Source of the DNA: Candidatus Peribacteraceae bacterium
Lineage (GTDB): Bacteria > Patescibacteriota > Gracilibacteria > Peribacterales > Peribacteraceae
Assembly (NCBI GenBank): GCA_018062585.1
Contig: JAGORY010000054.1
Span: 1-7,352 of the forward strand
DNA: 7,352 bases
Direction: 5' to 3'
Positions within the stretch are counted from its first letter, which is position 1; each line of letters opens with the position of its first letter. The notes under the pieces were generated by a model. It worked only from the letters and a program-made list of their open reading frames with translations, was not told the DNA's origin and ran no database searches. The position numbers and the translations under genes were made by a program. Positions 5,569-7,352 of this stretch are shown piece after piece.

Positions 5569-6645
5569 GAGCTCAAGATCGCGTGAGCCGAGTGTTCGTG
5601 TCCCGTCTGCTGCTACGCTGGTGTACGTGATGGTAACGGGAAGAGATTGGTACGTGCCGCCGAACAATTTTCTCTCAGTACGCGGAGTGCCATTCATTGT
5701 CTGATCCATAAGGGATGCGATCTGCATCTCATCCAATTCCATGCGGCCCACACTTGTTTCGATGACGATAGAGTTATCTTTTTTGCCGATTGATTGAAGC
5801 GCACCGTTCAGGAACAGATGCGTCGTCGTACTCAGTCCAAATTTCTTTCCGTCGAGTGAAAAGAGGTTGCTTGCTTGTCCGGTCCAGAGGAACTGATGTC
5901 CTGCAATGTCGTGAGCTGCACCGTCCATGAGACTGACGCTTTCTACCGTCTGAGGAGCTTCGGCCGCGGCAGCTGGAGTCGTGGTTTCCGCAGTCGTGGT
6001 GGTTTCAGGAGCAGTTACAGTCGTCGTTTCAGGGACTGTTGGATGTGCAGTGACGGGAGTAATCGGGGTCGTCGTTTCCGGAATTGTAGACGAGGGGGTT
6101 TCTGCAGCAGTTGTGGTCGTGGTTTCCGGCGTTGTCGTAGTTGTTGCGGCTGCTACCTGAGTTTCTGTTTGTACCTCGGATGTGGGTGCATTTTCTTTTT
6201 TTCCAAACCATTTGTTCCACAGATTGGAGAACATCGTACCGACGGACGAAAAGAATGTGCCCGCACCTTTCACGAATTTCTGCCAAGCATTCTTCGGTTC
6301 TTCCGCAGGAGCCGGAGTAGATGCCGGAGTCGTGCTTTCAGGGACGAACGCACTCTGGGTTGGGGCCGTAGTCGAGGTCACAGTTTCTGCGGAAGTCTCG
6401 GTCCTCGCATTGTCCACGGTGTCATCCATGACTATATGCAATGCGGTCTCCATGGCACTAATGACGAGCTCTCGCTTCTTGAGGAGAGTCTCGCGATTCT
6501 GTTCGTAACCGGGCTTTTTGGAGTCCGCGATCATGCGGTCGAGTTCGCTTCGGAGTTCATTCAAGTCATTGGTTTTCTTTCCGCCAAGTTCTTCGACGAC
6601 TCTGCGAGCTTCATTAATCTGATCCAGTGGGGCTTCTTTCGTCAT
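5557..6645 (-). CDS. Thr/Pro-rich repeat protein with helical N-terminus (hypothetical)
   Basis: This is a 362-residue protein without cysteine, signal peptide or clear membrane helix, and no family is recognised. Residues 5-75 are charged and predicted helical, possibly a short coiled coil. A Ser/Thr/Pro/Ala linker spans 82-118. An aromatic, amphipathic stretch (WQKFVKGAGTFFSSVGTMF, then NLWNKWFG) at 121-148 could bind a membrane or a partner. A low-complexity linker at 153-233 contains PETTT four times, at 173, 189, 205 and 213. The C-terminal 130 residues look folded and beta-rich. The start at 6645 is chosen because a near-consensus promoter lies just upstream; an in-frame ATG at 6699 would sit at the edge of the -35 box and add residues before the +1 site. 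It is convergent with the plus-strand cluster. A structural or scaffold role is possible but unproven. Confidence 0.8.
   Translation of the reverse strand: MTKEAPLDQINEARRVVEELGGKKTNDLNELRSELDRMIADSKKPGYEQNRETLLKKRELVISAMETALHIVMDDTVDNARTETSAETVTSTTAPTQSAFVPESTTPASTPAPAEEPKNAWQKFVKGAGTFFSSVGTMFSNLWNKWFGKKENAPTSEVQTETQVAAATTTTTPETTTTTAAETPSSTIPETTTPITPVTAHPTVPETTTVTAPETTTTAETTTPAAAAEAPQTVESVSLMDGAAHDIAGHQFLWTGQASNLFSLDGKKFGLSTTTHLFLNGALQSIGKKDNSIVIETSVGRMELDEMQIASLMDQTMNGTPRTERKLFGGTYQSLPVTITYTSVAADGTRTLGSRDLELLPQ
5995..6129 (-). repeat. PETTT-coding repeats (24/48-bp period)
   Basis: In the Thr/Pro linker of the gene at 5557-6645, the pentapeptide PETTT begins at residues 173, 189, 205 and 213, so spacings are 16, 16 and 8 residues (48, 48 and 24 bp). 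The units between differ in sequence, so this is a diverged periodic repeat rather than a fresh tandem duplication. Confidence 0.65.
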
Positions 6646-6670
6646 AGTTTGGATGTGTGTATGTACGAGT

Positions 6671-6699
6671 ATTATACCAAAAAACACTTGTTTTGACAA
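6671..6699 (-). promoter_or_regulatory. Near-consensus sigma-70 promoter for the gene at 5557-6645
   Basis: On the minus strand TTGTCA (6694-6699) is followed after exactly 17 bases by TATAAT (6671-6676), matching consensus at 11 of 12 positions. Transcription should start near 6664, leaving about 19 bases before the ATG at 6643-6645. The leader has no Shine-Dalgarno. This fixes the start at 6645 rather than 6699 and separates this gene from the toxin-antitoxin operon upstream. Confidence 0.75.
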
Positions 6700-6733
6700 C
6701 CGTTGGGGAGTGTATCAGGAGCTGCAGGAAGCA

Positions 6734-6988
6734 TTAATAATGAAAGCGACAGGAAATGACTGTAACCTTTTTTCCTTCAACCGCGTACACAAGACGGTTC
6801 ACTTTATCGATTCTTCGAGACCAATACCCCTGCAGATCAAACTTCAGTGGTTCTGGTTTGCCAATACCTTTGAAAGGCTTTTTCTTCACATCTTCCAACA
6901 AGGTTTGTATTCGCTCTGCCTTTTTTGGATTATTCTCTTTCCACCATTCGTAATCCTCGTTCGCCGATTCAGTGAATTCGACGAGCAT
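6734..6988 (-). CDS. yoeB: YoeB-family mRNA interferase toxin
   Basis: This ribosome-dependent endoribonuclease cleaves mRNA in the A site and is neutralised by its cognate YefM antitoxin. It has 84 residues, the standard length. The family core is intact: W15-W16 near the first helix, PKKAERI at 21-27, PFKGIGKPEPLK at 38-49, GYWSRRID at 54-61, NRLVY at 64-68 and a C-terminal RFHY. The catalytic residues known from E. coli YoeB align at E46, R65, H83 and Y84, so the toxin is probably active. It starts four bases after the antitoxin stop; the GGG in that junction may act as a weak Shine-Dalgarno. No terminator is obvious in the 34 bases between its stop and the next promoter. Confidence 0.95.
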   Translation of the reverse strand: MLVEFTESANEDYEWWKENNPKKAERIQTLLEDVKKKPFKGIGKPEPLKFDLQGYWSRRIDKVNRLVYAVEGKKVTVISCRFHY

Positions 6989-6992
6989 ATCC

Positions 6993-7238
6993 CTACGGCG
7001 TAAAACGAACAGTCTTACCCGTTTTTGCCTCTTGAAGAGATTTTTCTAGATGTTTTCTGTTTGCCTTTGAGGAAAGAAGATGGCCAGTTTCTTGCAGCGA
7101 GAGAAAGTCATCCAAGGATACAAGAACGGCATTTCGGCCTTTGCTTCTGGATATGATAATTTCCTCACAATCCTGCTCAGTCTTATCCAGATAATGAGCA
7201 AGGTTTTGCCGAAAGTTGGTGTAGGTAACGGTTGTCAT
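6993..7238 (-). CDS. yefM: YefM/Phd-family antitoxin
   Basis: The antitoxin of the YoeB partner has 81 residues. The N-terminal half (TYTNFRQNLAHYLDK at 4-18, IIISR at 26-30, NAVLVSLDDF at 34-43) is the Phd/YefM DNA-binding and dimerisation fold. The C-terminal half (LQETGHLLSSKANRKHLEKS at 46-65) matches the YefM toxin-binding region. The ATG at 7236-7238 gives the family N-terminus (MTTVTY); the longer in-frame start at 7280 would read through the operator and promoter. The gene is first in the operon, as usual, and probably represses it by binding the palindromes at 7247-7268. Confidence 0.93.
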   Translation of the reverse strand: MTTVTYTNFRQNLAHYLDKTEQDCEEIIISRSKGRNAVLVSLDDFLSLQETGHLLSSKANRKHLEKSLQEAKTGKTVRFTP

Positions 7239-7246
7239 ATAATAAA

Positions 7247-7268
7247 TTAAGTACTTAAATACGTACTT
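7247..7268. promoter_or_regulatory. Probable YefM operator: two GTAC palindromes 12 bp apart
   Basis: A perfect 12-base palindrome, TTAAGTACTTAA (7247-7258), is followed by TACGTA (7260-7265) and GTACTT (7263-7268). The two GTAC cores at 7251-7254 and 7263-7266 are 12 bp apart centre to centre. This matches the spacing reported for the paired TGTACA-core palindromes of the E. coli yefM-yoeB operator. The site lies just downstream of the predicted -10 box and covers the expected start of transcription, fitting autorepression. Confidence 0.6.
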
Positions 7269-7351
7269 ATTGTAATCCACAAAACTAACAAAAGCAAGAC
7301 TATTGTCATGAGAGTTGGCCGGAAACTATGAACGAAGTTGAATGGTGCGCC
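7247..7351 (-). CDS. Possible C-terminal end of a membrane protein (right edge, weak)
   Basis: From the right edge the minus strand stays open for 34 codons to a TAA at 7247-7249. The translation ends with a strongly hydrophobic stretch, LMTIVLLLLVLWITIS, close to the C-terminus. This could be the tail of an upstream membrane protein gene. It overlaps the predicted promoter and operator of the toxin-antitoxin operon, and AT-rich promoter DNA easily yields such a translation by chance. A plus-strand ATG at 7328 could instead begin a divergent gene; only eight codons are visible. Confidence 0.18.
   Translation of the reverse strand, partial: GAPFNFVHSFRPTLMTIVLLLLVLWITISTYLST
7269..7297 (-). 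promoter_or_regulatory. Candidate promoter of the toxin-antitoxin operon
   Basis: On the minus strand TTGCTT (7292-7297) is followed after 17 bases by TACAAT (7269-7274). The -10 matches at five of six positions, the -35 at three. Transcription would start near 7262, inside the palindromic operator, giving a leader of about 24 bases. Confidence 0.5.
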
Positions 7352-7352
7352 C

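Noticed and set aside
5875..6696. Plus-strand open frame of 273 codons opposite the Thr/Pro-rich gene
   Set aside because: It is Arg/Ser/Cys/Gly-rich, the expected complement of Thr/Pro codons, and runs through the minus-strand promoter.
6693..6698. TTGACA on the plus strand as a -35 box
   Set aside because: No acceptable -10 lies 16-18 bases downstream on the plus strand; the complementary TTGTCA with TATAAT serves the minus strand.

Overview
The window looks like a bacterial chromosome fragment, most plausibly from a Candidate Phyla Radiation (Patescibacteria) genome. That assignment is inferred from gene content and style: a lone four-helix-bundle (23S rRNA intervening-sequence type) gene cassette, tightly packed hypothetical exported proteins with overlapping starts, a small cupredoxin lipoprotein, and almost no Shine-Dalgarno sequences. 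TGA is used as a normal stop, which argues against the lineages that recode UGA. No rRNA, tRNA, transposase or CRISPR array is visible.

Left part (1-1353, minus strand): a pentose-phosphate pair, a 210-residue-class transaldolase followed by the N-terminal part of 6-phosphogluconate dehydrogenase, which runs off the left edge. Between them sits a compact cassette (243-724). It holds a four-helix-bundle protein gene and is bounded by inverted arrays of a degenerate heptamer (GGKKATA-like). The arrays reach into both neighbours: the last five codons and stop of the transaldolase are array sequence, and the array lies where the dehydrogenase start codon should be, leaving no in-frame ATG, GTG or TTG there.

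Centre (1433-5494, plus strand): a tight cluster of five genes that reads as one operon. It encodes two paralogous membrane-anchored Cys/His-rich proteins of a family I do not recognise (a His/Cys-rich block followed by six C-x10/11-C repeats), a cupredoxin-like lipoprotein, a one-TM protein with four extracytoplasmic cysteines, and a polytopic DoxX-like membrane protein. A frameshifted or truncated small membrane ORF may end it. The shared themes are cysteine pairs, histidine motifs, a copper-type fold and a DoxX-like membrane protein. These suggest an extracytoplasmic redox or metal system, but that function is inference. This cluster is the best candidate in the window for something undescribed.

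Right part (5557-7352, minus strand): a cytosolic-looking Thr/Pro-rich repeat protein with a near-consensus sigma-70 promoter, then a complete YefM/YoeB-type toxin-antitoxin operon. Its promoter abuts a double GTAC palindrome with the 12-bp spacing reported for the E. coli yefM operator. The toxin-antitoxin segment and the 243-724 cassette look more AT-rich than the central cluster.
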